Shown piece after piece: positions 17,698 to 26,483 of a DNA stretch of 64,000 nucleotides. The notes beneath the pieces are model-generated. The model worked only from the letters and a program-made list of their open reading frames with translations. It did not search any database and was not told the origin of the DNA. This DNA is from JAUIAS01 sp030425395. GTDB lineage: Bacteria; Pseudomonadota; Alphaproteobacteria; Rhodobacterales; Rhodobacteraceae. Made by a program: the position numbers and the translations under genes. Position 1 is the first letter of the stretch. Each line of letters opens with the position of its first letter. The stretch covers positions 3,348,001 to 3,412,000 of the forward strand of contig CP121336.1 of assembly GCA_043553855.1 (NCBI GenBank), in the 5' to 3' direction.

Positions 17698-18900
17698 TCA
17701 AATAATGCCCTTCCCTAACAATTGAGCAAGTTCTTCTTCGCTGTATCCCAGTGCGCTCAGGATGGAATTCGTGTCCTGACCAAGTGTGGGCGGGGTCGAA
17801 GTCGGCAGAACTGCATCCCCGTTGACTTTGAATCCCAGAGCGGGGACGTGAACTTCCTGGGACCTGCCAGGAACGTTCAGGCGGGCGGTAAACTGGCGTA
17901 CACGCGCCTGATCTTCCGCCAGTGTTTCGTCAAGAGATCGAACCTTGGCGGCCGGAACACCGGCCTTGTCCAGTCTATCTTCCCACTCCAACGCATCACC
18001 GTCCTGAAACACCGAAATCAGTTCCGCGCGCAGGGACTTGGCGTTTTCTGCGCGATTTTCCGGGCTGTTCCAGCGCGAATCCAGCACGATGTCATCGCGG
18101 TCAATCCCGCGACACAGTGCCCGGAACTGTTTATCGTTGTTTGCCGCGATCATCAGCAATCCATCGCGGGTTTCAAAAGCTCCGGAAGAAGGGCTTTGGC
18201 TCCAAGCTTCGTTGCCCGCCGGCTTTGGCTCCCAGCCAGCACTGAGATGGCTGGTCACAAGTGACGCCATCAACAACATGGATGTGTCCAGCATCGCGAC
18301 ATCGACATGCACCGCCTCGCCGGTTTTTCTGGTTTCGTGCAAGGCTGAAACGATGGCAAGCGCTGCGTTCATTCCAGTTGCATAGTCGACATAAGGTGCG
18401 CCTACTTTTTGGGGACCGGTTTCAGCGGAGCCAGTGGTTTTCATGATCCCGCACATGGCCTGAACCACGTGGTCATAGGCGGGGCGGTGGCTCATTTCGC
18501 CGTCCTGTCCAAAGGCTGAGATGGAGCAGTAAACAATATCCGGTTTGAGCGCCCTGACGACATCATACGATAGCCCCAGCCGGGTAATTGTTCCGGGTCG
18601 AAAGTTCTCGATGAATATGTCAGCATCCACAATCAACCGTTTGAGAATACCCAGACCTTCTGGTGTTTTGAGATTGAGCGTAACGGACTTTTTGTTGGCG
18701 TTCTGGGTCAGATAGGTCAGGCCCATGCCCGTCTTGTTCAGTTCAGGCAAGTGCCCCTTGTCGCGCGCCCAGTCACCCTCTCTGGGGGCTTCAATCTTAA
18801 TAACCTCAGCGCCCATTAATCCCAGCTGATAGGCCGCATAAGGACCAGCCAGAACCTGACTGAGATCGATAACGCGCAGGCCAGCAAGCGGTTGAAACAT
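17698..18900 (-). CDS. Class III CoA-transferase (CaiB/BaiF family)
   Basis: A 400-residue cytoplasmic enzyme of the family III CoA-transferases, which move CoA from an acyl-CoA to a carboxylate. Visible are the start LRVIDLSQVLAGPYAAYQLGLMGAEVIKIE (in pieces), the active-site-type Asp in a region ending VDYATGMNAALAI (about residue 160-170), and DAFE-like QSPSSGAFETRDG. ATG 18900 was taken; in-frame codons further upstream give a non-homologous extension. It follows tctC in the same direction after 81 bases, so the imported acid could be its substrate. Oxalate/formyl-CoA, carnitine and racemase members all share this fold, so the substrate is open. Confidence 0.85.
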   Translation of the reverse strand: MFQPLAGLRVIDLSQVLAGPYAAYQLGLMGAEVIKIEAPREGDWARDKGHLPELNKTGMGLTYLTQNANKKSVTLNLKTPEGLGILKRLIVDADIFIENFRPGTITRLGLSYDVVRALKPDIVYCSISAFGQDGEMSHRPAYDHVVQAMCGIMKTTGSAETGPQKVGAPYVDYATGMNAALAIVSALHETRKTGEAVHVDVAMLDTSMLLMASLVTSHLSAGWEPKPAGNEAWSQSPSSGAFETRDGLLMIAANNDKQFRALCRGIDRDDIVLDSRWNSPENRAENAKSLRAELISVFQDGDALEWEDRLDKAGVPAAKVRSLDETLAEDQARVRQFTARLNVPGRSQEVHVPALGFKVNGDAVLPTSTPPTLGQDTNSILSALGYSEEELAQLLGKGII

Positions 18901-18981
18901 GGGGAGGCTCCGTTTGAAATAGTGCGTTCTGAATTCCCCCGCGATCCCTTGGCCGCGAGGGTGTTTCACTTTGATGGGCGA

Positions 18982-19944
18982 TTAGTCCGCCGAGTACCCT
19001 GTTTCCGTGATCATGTTGGCAAATGCGTCCCACTGTGCCGCCATTTCAGCCGTTGTGTCAGCCGCATTCTTGTAGGTTACAGGAGCGCCGACTTTTTCCG
19101 AAATCGAGATCAGATCTGGATGTGCGACCACTATGGCCATTGCGGCCTCTATCTTGGCGATGATATCGGCCGGGGTCCCTTTGGGGGCAGCCAATGTTGT
19201 CATCATGTTGATCACCAGAGGATATCCGCCTTCTTCCAGAGTGGGGACGTTTGGTGCAGACGCGTGCCGCGTTGATGACAATGCACCTACAAGTTTGATT
19301 TCGTCAGGGTGACGCTGGTGGATGCCGCCGCTGTAGCCGATGTCGACCTGATCACCTAACACCACGTTGATCATGCCAGCGCCGCCCTTAACCGGAACAT
19401 AGTTGATCTCGAGGCCTTCTGTGGCCGCGATATAATCCATCACCATCTTCGAAGCTGGATTGAGCGTGGCGTATTTCGCGCCTGGATTTTCTTTAGCCCA
19501 GGCAACGAACCCAGCCATGTCGTCATAGGGACGCGATGCCGGTGCGACTAAGCCAATCTGAAACGCGGTGGCCATACCGATATAGTCGAAATCGTCAACC
19601 GTGTAAGTCAGGTTCTCGTTGATTTGCGGCGCAGTCGAAACCGTTCCCGACGGGTTCATCAACAGCGTATATCCATCAGCTGCAGCACCCTGAACGGTCA
19701 TCACAGCGATGCCACCGCCGGCACCCGGTTTATTGACCACATTGACCTGCTGGCCCAGTTCATCGCCCAGAATCTTGGCAATAACCCGGCCAACCGTGTC
19801 AGTGCCTCCGCCTGCTGCGTATCCGATGTACATTGTAATCGGGCGCTCAGGGAATTCTGCGCGCGCGTCATTCGTTGTAGCAAACACAGCCGTGACAGCC
19901 ATTGCCGACGCGAATGTCAGTTTTTGAACATTCTTCCAGATCAT
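18982..19944 (-). CDS. tctC: Tripartite tricarboxylate transporter substrate-binding protein (TctC/BugE family)
   Basis: A 320-residue periplasmic binding protein. ATG 19944 is supported by GGAGGA 7 bases upstream and a Sec signal peptide ending ATTNDARA. The Bug-family start follows (FPERPITMYIGYAAGGGTDTVGRVIA in pieces) with the NKPGAGGGIAV loop near residue 80. Bug proteins bind carboxylates by water-mediated contacts. It is third in the operon tctB-tctA-tctC. Its leader region lies in the duplicated segment 19945-20136. Confidence 0.9.
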   Translation of the reverse strand: MIWKNVQKLTFASAMAVTAVFATTNDARAEFPERPITMYIGYAAGGGTDTVGRVIAKILGDELGQQVNVVNKPGAGGGIAVMTVQGAAADGYTLLMNPSGTVSTAPQINENLTYTVDDFDYIGMATAFQIGLVAPASRPYDDMAGFVAWAKENPGAKYATLNPASKMVMDYIAATEGLEINYVPVKGGAGMINVVLGDQVDIGYSGGIHQRHPDEIKLVGALSSTRHASAPNVPTLEEGGYPLVINMMTTLAAPKGTPADIIAKIEAAMAIVVAHPDLISISEKVGAPVTYKNAADTTAEMAAQWDAFANMITETGYSAD

Positions 19945-20136
19945 TGTAGTTCCTCCATTACAAAGCAGTTTCGCCTTCACGGTATGCCGTGGGCTGGCCT
20001 GATTAGATCAGGCACAATTGGTTTCCGATTGTTTTTGCTGTGTAGTTCCTCCATTACAAAGTAGTTTCGCCTTCACGGTATGCCGTGGGCTGGCCTGATC
20101 AGATCAGGCACAATTGGTTTCCGATTGTTTTTGCTG
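19945..20136. repeat. 96-bp tandem duplication between tctA and tctC
   Basis: Bases 19945-20040 and 20041-20136 are near-identical copies of one 96-base unit, differing at two positions (C/T after CAAAG, and T/C in GATYAGATCA). The second copy contains the last codons and stop of tctA (20104 onward), so the first copy carries a spare piece of the tctA 3' end plus a second ribosome site region. The few differences indicate a recent event. Confidence 0.95.
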
Positions 20137-21606
20137 TTTGTGCACAACCCTCGCGATCGTCACCAGCGTCAACACGATGAACACCAGCGCGATTGGGTGA
20201 TGCACAAGCTGCGTGGCATCCCGATCCAGAATGGCGATCGATTGGCGCAAGGACAGTTCAAACGCCGGGCCGATGACAAACCCGATCAGGAATGCCACAA
20301 AAGAAAAACCCAGCTTCTTGGCGAGCACGCCCAGAACAGCAAAGATCAGCATCAGAATGACGCCAAAAATGCCACCGCCCTGCATGAATGCCCCAAGCGC
20401 GCAGAAAAACAGCACAACTGGCGCAATCAGACGGATCGGCACATAGGCCACCAGACTGAAAAAGCGTTGCCCCGAGTATCCGATGATCAGCAACATAAGG
20501 CTGGCGCAGATCATGGCGGCATAGATGCCATAAACCAGTTGTGGCTGCTGAACGAACATCAATGGTCCTGGTGTTAGCCCCTGGATCATGAAGGCGGCAA
20601 TCAGGATCGCAGCGATCACAGATCCGGGAATGCCCAGAGCGAACAACGGGACAAAGCTGGCCGGGACAACCGCGTTGTCCGCACTTTCCGCAGCGGCGAC
20701 GCCCTCAAGAGCTCCGTGGCCAAATTTGCCGGGTGTTTTTGAGGCGTTTTTAGTGGCGCCGTATGACAGAAATGATGCAACGCTGGCACCCAGCCCCGGC
20801 AGAATTCCGACAACAGACCCAATGGCGGTGCCCCGGATGATCGCAGGCGCACAGCGTTTCCATTCGGCCAGCGTGATGATGCTGTCTTCGCGGTTCGTGC
20901 TTTTGGTGGCTTCGCCGATTTGCGCGTCCAGTTCATGGCGATTGCCCATCTGGATCATCATTTCAGCCGTTGCCAGCATCCCGATGGCAATTGGTATCAG
21001 TGGCAAGCCATCGTAAAGCTCAAGGAATCCGAATGTCAGACGCGGTACGGCGGTTTCGATTTCCAAACCAACGGTTGCCGCCAACAATCCAAGCGTGCCC
21101 GCGATCAGGCCCTTGGTCAGCGAACTGCCGGAAAGCGATCCAATGAAGGTCAGGGAAAACAACAAAATTGTAAATTGCTCGACCGGTCCAATCAGCAAGG
21201 CATATTCGGCCAGTGGCGCCGCCAGGATGATCAGGACAATTGTCGACAGAAAATCACCGATGACCGAGGCAAACAAACCCATCTTCAACGCTTTTTGCGC
21301 TTTGCCCTGCCGTGCCAAAGGATAACCATCAAGCGCAGTAGGGGCAGACGAAGGTTCGCCTGGCGCGTTCAGAAGGATTGCGGAAACCGCGCTGCCTGCG
21401 CCGCTGCCCTTGGCGATGCCGATCAGAAACGAAATCGCGGCCACAGGCGGCAAGTAGAATGTCAGCGGTATGGCCACAGCCACGGCAGTGCCTTTGCCCA
21501 GCCCCGGCAGGACCCCAACGATATATCCAATGGCAACCCCGGCGGCGATCCACATCAAGATAACGGGATCAAGAACAGACCCAAACCCGCTGATCAAAGT
21601 GTCCAT
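20104..21606 (-). CDS. tctA: Tripartite tricarboxylate transporter, large membrane subunit
   Basis: A 500-residue integral membrane protein of the TctA family with about 11 transmembrane helices. Typical blocks are GVLPGLGKGTAVAVAIPLTFYLPPVAAISFLIG near the N-terminus (only fragments quoted), PGEPSSAPTALDGYPLARQGKA near residue 80 and GILPGLGASVASFLSYG in the middle. It is the proton- or sodium-coupled transport channel that works with TctB and the TctC binding protein. Starts 10 bases after the tctB stop. Its last ~30 bases lie within the duplicated 96-bp unit. Confidence 0.92.
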   Translation of the reverse strand: MDTLISGFGSVLDPVILMWIAAGVAIGYIVGVLPGLGKGTAVAVAIPLTFYLPPVAAISFLIGIAKGSGAGSAVSAILLNAPGEPSSAPTALDGYPLARQGKAQKALKMGLFASVIGDFLSTIVLIILAAPLAEYALLIGPVEQFTILLFSLTFIGSLSGSSLTKGLIAGTLGLLAATVGLEIETAVPRLTFGFLELYDGLPLIPIAIGMLATAEMMIQMGNRHELDAQIGEATKSTNREDSIITLAEWKRCAPAIIRGTAIGSVVGILPGLGASVASFLSYGATKNASKTPGKFGHGALEGVAAAESADNAVVPASFVPLFALGIPGSVIAAILIAAFMIQGLTPGPLMFVQQPQLVYGIYAAMICASLMLLIIGYSGQRFFSLVAYVPIRLIAPVVLFFCALGAFMQGGGIFGVILMLIFAVLGVLAKKLGFSFVAFLIGFVIGPAFELSLRQSIAILDRDATQLVHHPIALVFIVLTLVTIARVVHKQQKQSETNCA

Positions 21607-21616
21607 GACGCACCCC

Positions 21617-22060
21617 TTATTGGATAGATGTTCCGAGGACCTGATAAATCAGCCCATATGCCGCCAGGATCAGACAGACCGGAATAGCCACCAAAAACAC
21701 CGGACGGCGTTCCCCCATCAAAAGCATTGGAACAACGACCAGCATCGCAGAGGACCACAATGGCCCGGTGTAGAGAAAGAGAATGATACCAACGACGAAC
21801 ACAGCCCCAATCGCAATCATGGCCCAGAGTTCTGCCAGTGAGATTGGAGAGAACTGGATTGGTGAAGGTTGTCGACGCACCGTATCCACAACTAAAAGAG
21901 CTGACAGGAAAATCAGCGCAAAGGCACAAATTTGGGGCAATAGACGCGGCGAGATCGTTGCATCTGTGGATTCTTCAATCTGCATTGGAATGATCAAAAC
22001 CGCCAGAGCAAGCCCAAACACCAGAAGCGTGAGACCTGAAATCAGATTCGCTTTGTGCAT
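21617..22060 (-). CDS. tctB: Tripartite tricarboxylate transporter, small membrane subunit
   Basis: A 147-residue protein with four hydrophobic segments, matching TctB size and topology. Segments resembling the family are the N-terminal LISGLTLLVFGLALAVL and ATISPRLLPQ. It is the first gene of a four-gene operon (tctB-tctA-tctC-CoA transferase) read away from the LysR gene at 22222, which shares the 161-base divergent promoter region and is its probable regulator. Confidence 0.85.
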   Translation of the reverse strand: MHKANLISGLTLLVFGLALAVLIIPMQIEESTDATISPRLLPQICAFALIFLSALLVVDTVRRQPSPIQFSPISLAELWAMIAIGAVFVVGIILFLYTGPLWSSAMLVVVPMLLMGERRPVFLVAIPVCLILAAYGLIYQVLGTSIQ

Positions 22061-22142
22061 GCTCTCTTCCCTTGCTTCATCTTTTCAAGTGACCCGCCAG
22101 TAACGGGTTTCGATCAACTTAATCAGAAGATGAGACATGTGA

Positions 22143-22183
22143 GAAAAACATATTTCACCTAGCCAATATAAGAAATTCATATA
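22143..22183. promoter_or_regulatory. Candidate LysR binding sites between tctB and lysR
   Basis: In the divergent promoter region a near-perfect palindrome TATA-A-GAA-A-TTC-A-TATA spans 22167-22183, and a second dyad GAAA-N6-TTTC lies at 22143-22156. LysR regulators usually bind such T-rich dyads near their own promoter. The same GAAA/TTTC arms appear at 23211-23223 and 17662-17678. Confidence 0.45.
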
Positions 22184-22221
22184 TGCTCTTAGGATTGGCG
22201 ACCTCGGACAAGGCGGTAGGG

Positions 22222-23187
22222 ATGAAATTCAATCAGCTAAGGTATTTTCTTCATATTGTAGAAGCCGGGAGTATGTCCAAAGCCGCCAAAGTACTGGGGG
22301 TGGCGCAGCCCGCTCTTAGCCAGCATATCGCCAATCTTGAGCATGATCTGGGCGCCAAATTGCTGGAGCGCACCCCCGGTGGGGTGCACACCACACCCGC
22401 AGGAGACGTCCTGAGCGATCATGCGCGCACGATCTTTCGCCAGGTTGATCAGGCGCGTCTGGATATCACCTACACTGACCAGACCCCTCGAGGAGAAGTT
22501 GTGGTCGTCCTTGCCGCCGCTGCCGCCAGCTTCATCGCGCCTGCGCTTTCATTGGCGGTTGAGAAGAATTATCCGGAAGTCCGCATCACGGCGATGGAAG
22601 CGATGAGTGTCCGTGCCTCGGAACTGGTTGAAAATGGCCATGTTGATCTGGGGTTTCTGCCGTATGGCCACCTCCTGAAACAAGTCGAGGCGCGCCCGGT
22701 CGTGACAGAACATCTTTATCTGATTGGTCGACAGGATATGGATCTGGCTGACGATACCCCGATTGATTTCAAAGATGCCTGCAACGCACCGCTTATTCTG
22801 CCGTCGCATCCGCATTTTCTGCGCAAGAAATTGGAACAGACCGCCTTTGATCAAGGTCTGAAGATGGACGTTCGTGCCGATCAGGATTCTACCCGTCTTT
22901 TGAATGCCTACATCGAAACGGGCTATGCCTATGGCATTCTACCCTTCACGTCGTTTTATGAAGGGATCAGTTCTGGAAAGCTGTTTGCACGCAAAATCGT
23001 TAATCCGGTCATTTCCCGAAAGATGACAATTGCATGGTCTCGCCACAAGCCGTTGAATAAAGCCAGCAAGGTTGTCGCAGACGAATTGTATCGCCTGATC
23101 GGCGAATTGAATGCCAGCGGGATGTTGCCCGGAGACCTGATTGAACAGGAAACCAACGCCGAATTCACGGACGCCAACGCGTTATAA
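22222..23187 (+). CDS. LysR-family transcriptional regulator
   Basis: A 321-residue regulator with the usual N-terminal winged HTH (NQLRYFLHIVEAGSMSKAAKVLGV, residues 4-27; PALSQHIANLEHDLGAKL after it) and a C-terminal effector-binding domain. ATG 22222 was chosen because the HTH begins at residue 4; an ATG at 22183 would add 13 residues. It is divergent from tctB and 105 bases ahead of the HpaB-family gene, so it likely controls both. The effector may be the transported acid. Confidence 0.9.
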   Translation: MKFNQLRYFLHIVEAGSMSKAAKVLGVAQPALSQHIANLEHDLGAKLLERTPGGVHTTPAGDVLSDHARTIFRQVDQARLDITYTDQTPRGEVVVVLAAAAASFIAPALSLAVEKNYPEVRITAMEAMSVRASELVENGHVDLGFLPYGHLLKQVEARPVVTEHLYLIGRQDMDLADDTPIDFKDACNAPLILPSHPHFLRKKLEQTAFDQGLKMDVRADQDSTRLLNAYIETGYAYGILPFTSFYEGISSGKLFARKIVNPVISRKMTIAWSRHKPLNKASKVVADELYRLIGELNASGMLPGDLIEQETNAEFTDANAL

Positions 23188-23292
23188 TTTTTCCATATAT
23201 CAAACAGAGTGAAACTGTATTTCTCTTATTGATATCCAATTTCTATGATGATGCTAATGACGCAATGCTTCGGCTCACTATCGGGAACTCTC

Positions 23293-24786
23293 ATGGATAA
23301 ATCTGCGCAAAAAACTGAACCCAACTCCTCTGTCTGGGGCGCCTACGACACCATTCGCTCTGGTGGGGAGTACATTGAGAGCCTCAGAAACCGCAACATG
23401 CGCGTGTTTCTCATGGGTGAATTGGTTGGCGAACCCGTGGATCATCCGATCATTCGCCCTTCGATCAACGCGATGGCGGCAACCTATGATTTGGCGATTA
23501 GCGATCCGGATATGGCAACAGCGCAGTCGCCGTATTCAGAAACCCGCGTAAATCGGTTTCTGCACATTCACGAGAACGCTGGCGATCTGGTCTCCAAGGC
23601 CCGGATGCAACGCAAACTGGGGCAGATGACAGGGACTTGCTTTCAGCGTTGCGTCGGAATGGATGCTCTGAACGCCTTGCATTCGGTGACGTATGAAATC
23701 GACGCCGCCCACAACACCACCTATCACAAGCGGTTCAAGACCTTTCTGGCGAAAGTTCAGGCCAAAAATCAGGTTGTTGGTGGTGCCATGACCGATGCCA
23801 AAGGTGACCGCAGCAAAGCGCCTCATGCCCAAAGTGATCCTGATGTGTATCTGCATGTCGTGGACCGTGATGACAACGGCGTCTACATCACCGGGGTCAA
23901 ATGTCACCAGACCGGCTGTATAAACTCGCATTGGCTGGTGGTGATGCCCACCTTGCGGCTGGCCGCCGAAGACAAGGACTTTGCCATCGTTGGCGCGATT
24001 CCGGCCAATGCCGAAGGCATCACCTATGTTTATGGCCGTCAGTCCTGTGACACGCGCGCCATGGAAGGTGGCGATATCGACGTTGGCAATGCCCGCTTTG
24101 CAGGTCAGGAAGCCATGATTGTATTTGATCGGGTTTTTGTGCCGTTTGAGCACGTGTTCATGGACGGCGAATACGAATATGCTGTCCCTCTGGTTGAACG
24201 ATTCACGACTTACCACCGCTGCAGCTATATCTGCAAAACCGGGGTAGGCGATGTGCTGATAGGGGCTGCTGCCGAGGTTGCCGACATGAACGGCGTCGCA
24301 AAAGCTTCACATATTCGCGACAAGCTGATTGAAATGACACATCTCAATGAAACCATCGCTTCCAGCGCACTGGCTTCAGCGCACGAGGGCCAGGCGATGC
24401 CATCCGGCGTCTATCAAAACGACGATCTGCTGGCCAACATCTGCAAACAAAACGTCACCCGTTTTCCCTATGAAATCGGGCGACTCGCGCAGGATCTGGC
24501 GGGCGGTTTGATGGTCACCCTGCCATCCGAACAGGACTTCGAACACGAAGAAGCCGGTGCGCTGATCCGCAAGTTTTTGACTGGACGCGACGGCGTCGAA
24601 ACCGTGGACCGGATGAAGGTTTTGCGCCTGATCGAGAACATGACGCTTGGCCGCAATGCGGTCGGCTATCTGACCGAGTCCATGCATGGCGCTGGCTCGC
24701 CTCAGGCGCAACGCGTGCAAATTGCCCGTGCCATGAAGGTAGATGAAAAACGTAAATTCGCCCGTGATCTCGCGGGTATCGAATAA
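23293..24786 (+). CDS. 4-hydroxybutyryl-CoA dehydratase / 4-hydroxyphenylacetate 3-hydroxylase family flavoprotein
   Basis: A 497-residue FAD-type protein. The start at ATG 23293 is preferred over the Met-rich in-frame codons at 23245. Potential cluster cysteines are Cys116 and Cys120 (TGTCFQRC, the same C-x3-C spacing as C99/C103 of the clostridial AbfD enzyme), with His308, Cys310 and Cys314 (YHRCSYIC) in the region of the fourth ligands. The AbfD His-Cys spacing is, from memory, seven residues; here His308-Cys314 is six, so cluster assembly is not guaranteed. Monooxygenase members of the family lack these cysteines, which favours a dehydratase/isomerase. It lies next to a CoA-transferase and TTT operon, which fits a CoA-ester substrate. 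Confidence 0.8.
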   Translation: MDKSAQKTEPNSSVWGAYDTIRSGGEYIESLRNRNMRVFLMGELVGEPVDHPIIRPSINAMAATYDLAISDPDMATAQSPYSETRVNRFLHIHENAGDLVSKARMQRKLGQMTGTCFQRCVGMDALNALHSVTYEIDAAHNTTYHKRFKTFLAKVQAKNQVVGGAMTDAKGDRSKAPHAQSDPDVYLHVVDRDDNGVYITGVKCHQTGCINSHWLVVMPTLRLAAEDKDFAIVGAIPANAEGITYVYGRQSCDTRAMEGGDIDVGNARFAGQEAMIVFDRVFVPFEHVFMDGEYEYAVPLVERFTTYHRCSYICKTGVGDVLIGAAAEVADMNGVAKASHIRDKLIEMTHLNETIASSALASAHEGQAMPSGVYQNDDLLANICKQNVTRFPYEIGRLAQDLAGGLMVTLPSEQDFEHEEAGALIRKFLTGRDGVETVDRMKVLRLIENMTLGRNAVGYLTESMHGAGSPQAQRVQIARAMKVDEKRKFARDLAGIE

Positions 24787-24819
24787 CAACGTCTGACAAC
24801 ACTGATCGGAGGTTCTAAT

Positions 24820-25761
24820 ATGAGCACGCTGACCCATTACAAATTGCGCGCGGCTGTCCTTCTAGCAGGCGTGTTGCTGGCCTTGCCGGCGTGGGCGGAA
24901 AGCTTTGTGCATGATGGTCTTGAGAGGAATTACCTCCTGGAGGTCCCAAGGGGTATCGACCTTCCGGCGCCGACGGTCTTCGTGCTGCACGGGGGCACGC
25001 GCAGTGCGGCGAAGATGCGGCGGAGCACCGGCTTCCACGATCAGGGCGCAGTGTCCGGTTTCGTCACGGTCTATCCGGATGGTATCGGGAACCACTGGAA
25101 TGACGCGCGCGAAGCCTTCACCGTGCGCGGCAATCAGGGCGGCGAGGACATCGACGATGTCGGGTTCCTGAAGGCGCTGGCGGCCAGACTGGCTGCTGAT
25201 GGCGTGGCTGATCTGCGGCGCATCTATGTGACGGGTTCATCCAACGGCGGGATGATGAGCTTCCGGCTGGCCTGCGAGGCAGCGGACGTGTTTGCCGCCT
25301 TTGCGCCGGTGATTGCGAGCCTGCCCGCGAAGGCCGAACACAGTTGCCAGCCGTCCCGCCCCGCGCCCCTGATGATGATCAACGGCACGGAGGATCGGCT
25401 GACTCCCTATGAAGGCGGCGCGGTCGCGGCGATGCTCCCCGGCGACCGTGGCGCCGTTCTTTCCGTGCCACGCAGTATCGACATCTTCCACCGGATCAAC
25501 CGGTGCGGCGATGCCGAGACGGTGGATGATCCGTTCCCCAACGATTTCGGGACGCCGCTGTTCATCACCCGGTACACCGGCTGCGACCAGTTCAGCGAGG
25601 TGGTGCTCTACCGGTTCGAGGGAATGGGCCACCGCTGGCCCGAATCGGACCGCCGCTGGATCGGTGGCAGGTGGGACGACATCATAGGCCGCGCGCCGGA
25701 CGGCTTTCCGGCGGCCGAGCACATCTGGAACTTCTTCCGTCACCACCGGCTGCGGGATTGA
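24820..25761 (+). CDS. Secreted polyhydroxybutyrate depolymerase-like esterase (LpqC family)
   Basis: A 313-residue alpha/beta hydrolase with a signal peptide ending LALPAWA|ES. Visible motifs are FVLHGGTRSA (oxyanion region), the nucleophile elbow GSSNGGMM near residue 147, and GMGHRWPE for the catalytic His. This pattern is that of LpqC/PhaZ-type depolymerases and feruloyl esterases. It follows the HpaB-family gene by 33 bases in the same direction, and has a higher GC third position, so co-transcription is possible but common origin is uncertain. A polymer-degrading esterase beside hydroxy-acid catabolism is an appealing link, not evidence of function. Confidence 0.8.
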   Translation: MSTLTHYKLRAAVLLAGVLLALPAWAESFVHDGLERNYLLEVPRGIDLPAPTVFVLHGGTRSAAKMRRSTGFHDQGAVSGFVTVYPDGIGNHWNDAREAFTVRGNQGGEDIDDVGFLKALAARLAADGVADLRRIYVTGSSNGGMMSFRLACEAADVFAAFAPVIASLPAKAEHSCQPSRPAPLMMINGTEDRLTPYEGGAVAAMLPGDRGAVLSVPRSIDIFHRINRCGDAETVDDPFPNDFGTPLFITRYTGCDQFSEVVLYRFEGMGHRWPESDRRWIGGRWDDIIGRAPDGFPAAEHIWNFFRHHRLRD

Positions 25762-25770
25762 GGGGGAAGG

Positions 25771-25986
25771 TCAGGCCTCCGACGGCGCGATGCCAAGGGC
25801 TTCCAGGTAGAGCGACAGCACCGCTTCCTGTTCCTGCCGGTCTGACGGCTCCATCTTCCGGATTCTGATGACCTGCCGCATGGTCTTGGCGTCAAAGCCG
25901 TGGCCCTTGGCCTCGGCGTAGATCTCGCGGATATCGGCCGCCAGCGCCGCTCCCGGCTTCCGGATCGGATCCGACGGGATTGCCAA
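25771..25986 (-). CDS. DUF2312/GapR-like protein, shortened N-terminus
   Basis: A 71-residue protein whose body (ADIREIYAEAKGHGFDAKTMRQVIRIRKMEP ... YLEALG, quoted in pieces) clearly matches DUF2312, the GapR family of alphaproteobacterial chromosome-structuring proteins. Full-length members carry about 20 more residues at the N-terminus (the DQL...ERIERLEEE helix), absent here; the only start is TTG at 25986. The gene may be a degraded or phage-type copy. It is convergent with the esterase gene, nine bases apart. Confidence 0.6.
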   Translation of the reverse strand: MAIPSDPIRKPGAALAADIREIYAEAKGHGFDAKTMRQVIRIRKMEPSDRQEQEAVLSLYLEALGIAPSEA

Positions 25987-25991
25987 CTTGG

Positions 25992-26085
25992 TCAGTTGAG
26001 CATGCCGAACATGGCGTTCATGGCGGCGGCTATTGCCTTGAAGAAAATTCCAGTGAGCGCGCCGAAAACAATTATCCAGATCCCC
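25992..26085 (-). pseudogene. Hydrophobic C-terminal fragment next to the IS5 element
   Basis: Read on the - strand, the frame ending at TGA 25992-25994 encodes a small hydrophobic peptide (IIVFGALTGIFFKAIAAAMN... MFGMLN). Without a start codon upstream, it looks like the tail of a small membrane protein. Rejoining the flanks of the IS gives an in-frame stop just before it, so the insertion alone does not explain the missing N-terminus. Low confidence that it was ever a functional gene. Confidence 0.3.
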
Positions 26086-26097
26086 TAGGCGGTGTCA

Positions 26098-26454
26098 TCA
26101 ATTGAGCCATATGACTGATGCTGCGAGATGAATTGCGCCGAGGAAAGCTGCGGCGGTTTTGTCGTAGCGGGTTGCGATGGCTCTGTAATGCTTGAGTTTT
26201 TCAAAGAAGTTTTCGATCAGGTGGCGTGCCTTGTAGAGCGCTTTGTCGTAGTCGCGCGGTTCTTTGCGGTTGGATTTCGGCGGGATGACGGGTTCGATTT
26301 CTGCGGCCTCAAGCCGGTCGATTACCCGCGCGTCGGCGTCATACCCTTTGTCTGCCAGCAGGATATCGGCCTCAATCTCGACGATCAAAACGTCGGCACC
26401 GTCGAGGTCGCAAGCCTGCCCGGGCGTCAAATGAAATCCCAGTGGGTTACCCAA
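26098..26454 (-). CDS. IS5-family transposase, second reading frame
   Basis: The downstream frame carries the rest of the DDE domain: a second Asp in LLADKGYDAD and Glu in HLIENFFEKLKHYRAIATRYDK (in pieces). The open frame extends upstream of the first ATG at 26454 and overlaps the end of the first frame, as needed for translational frameshifting. The catalytic triad is complete when the frames are joined. Confidence 0.9.
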   Translation of the reverse strand: MGNPLGFHLTPGQACDLDGADVLIVEIEADILLADKGYDADARVIDRLEAAEIEPVIPPKSNRKEPRDYDKALYKARHLIENFFEKLKHYRAIATRYDKTAAAFLGAIHLAASVIWLN

Positions 26455-26483
26455 CGCATCACAAAGCGCGTGGATTTTGGTGC

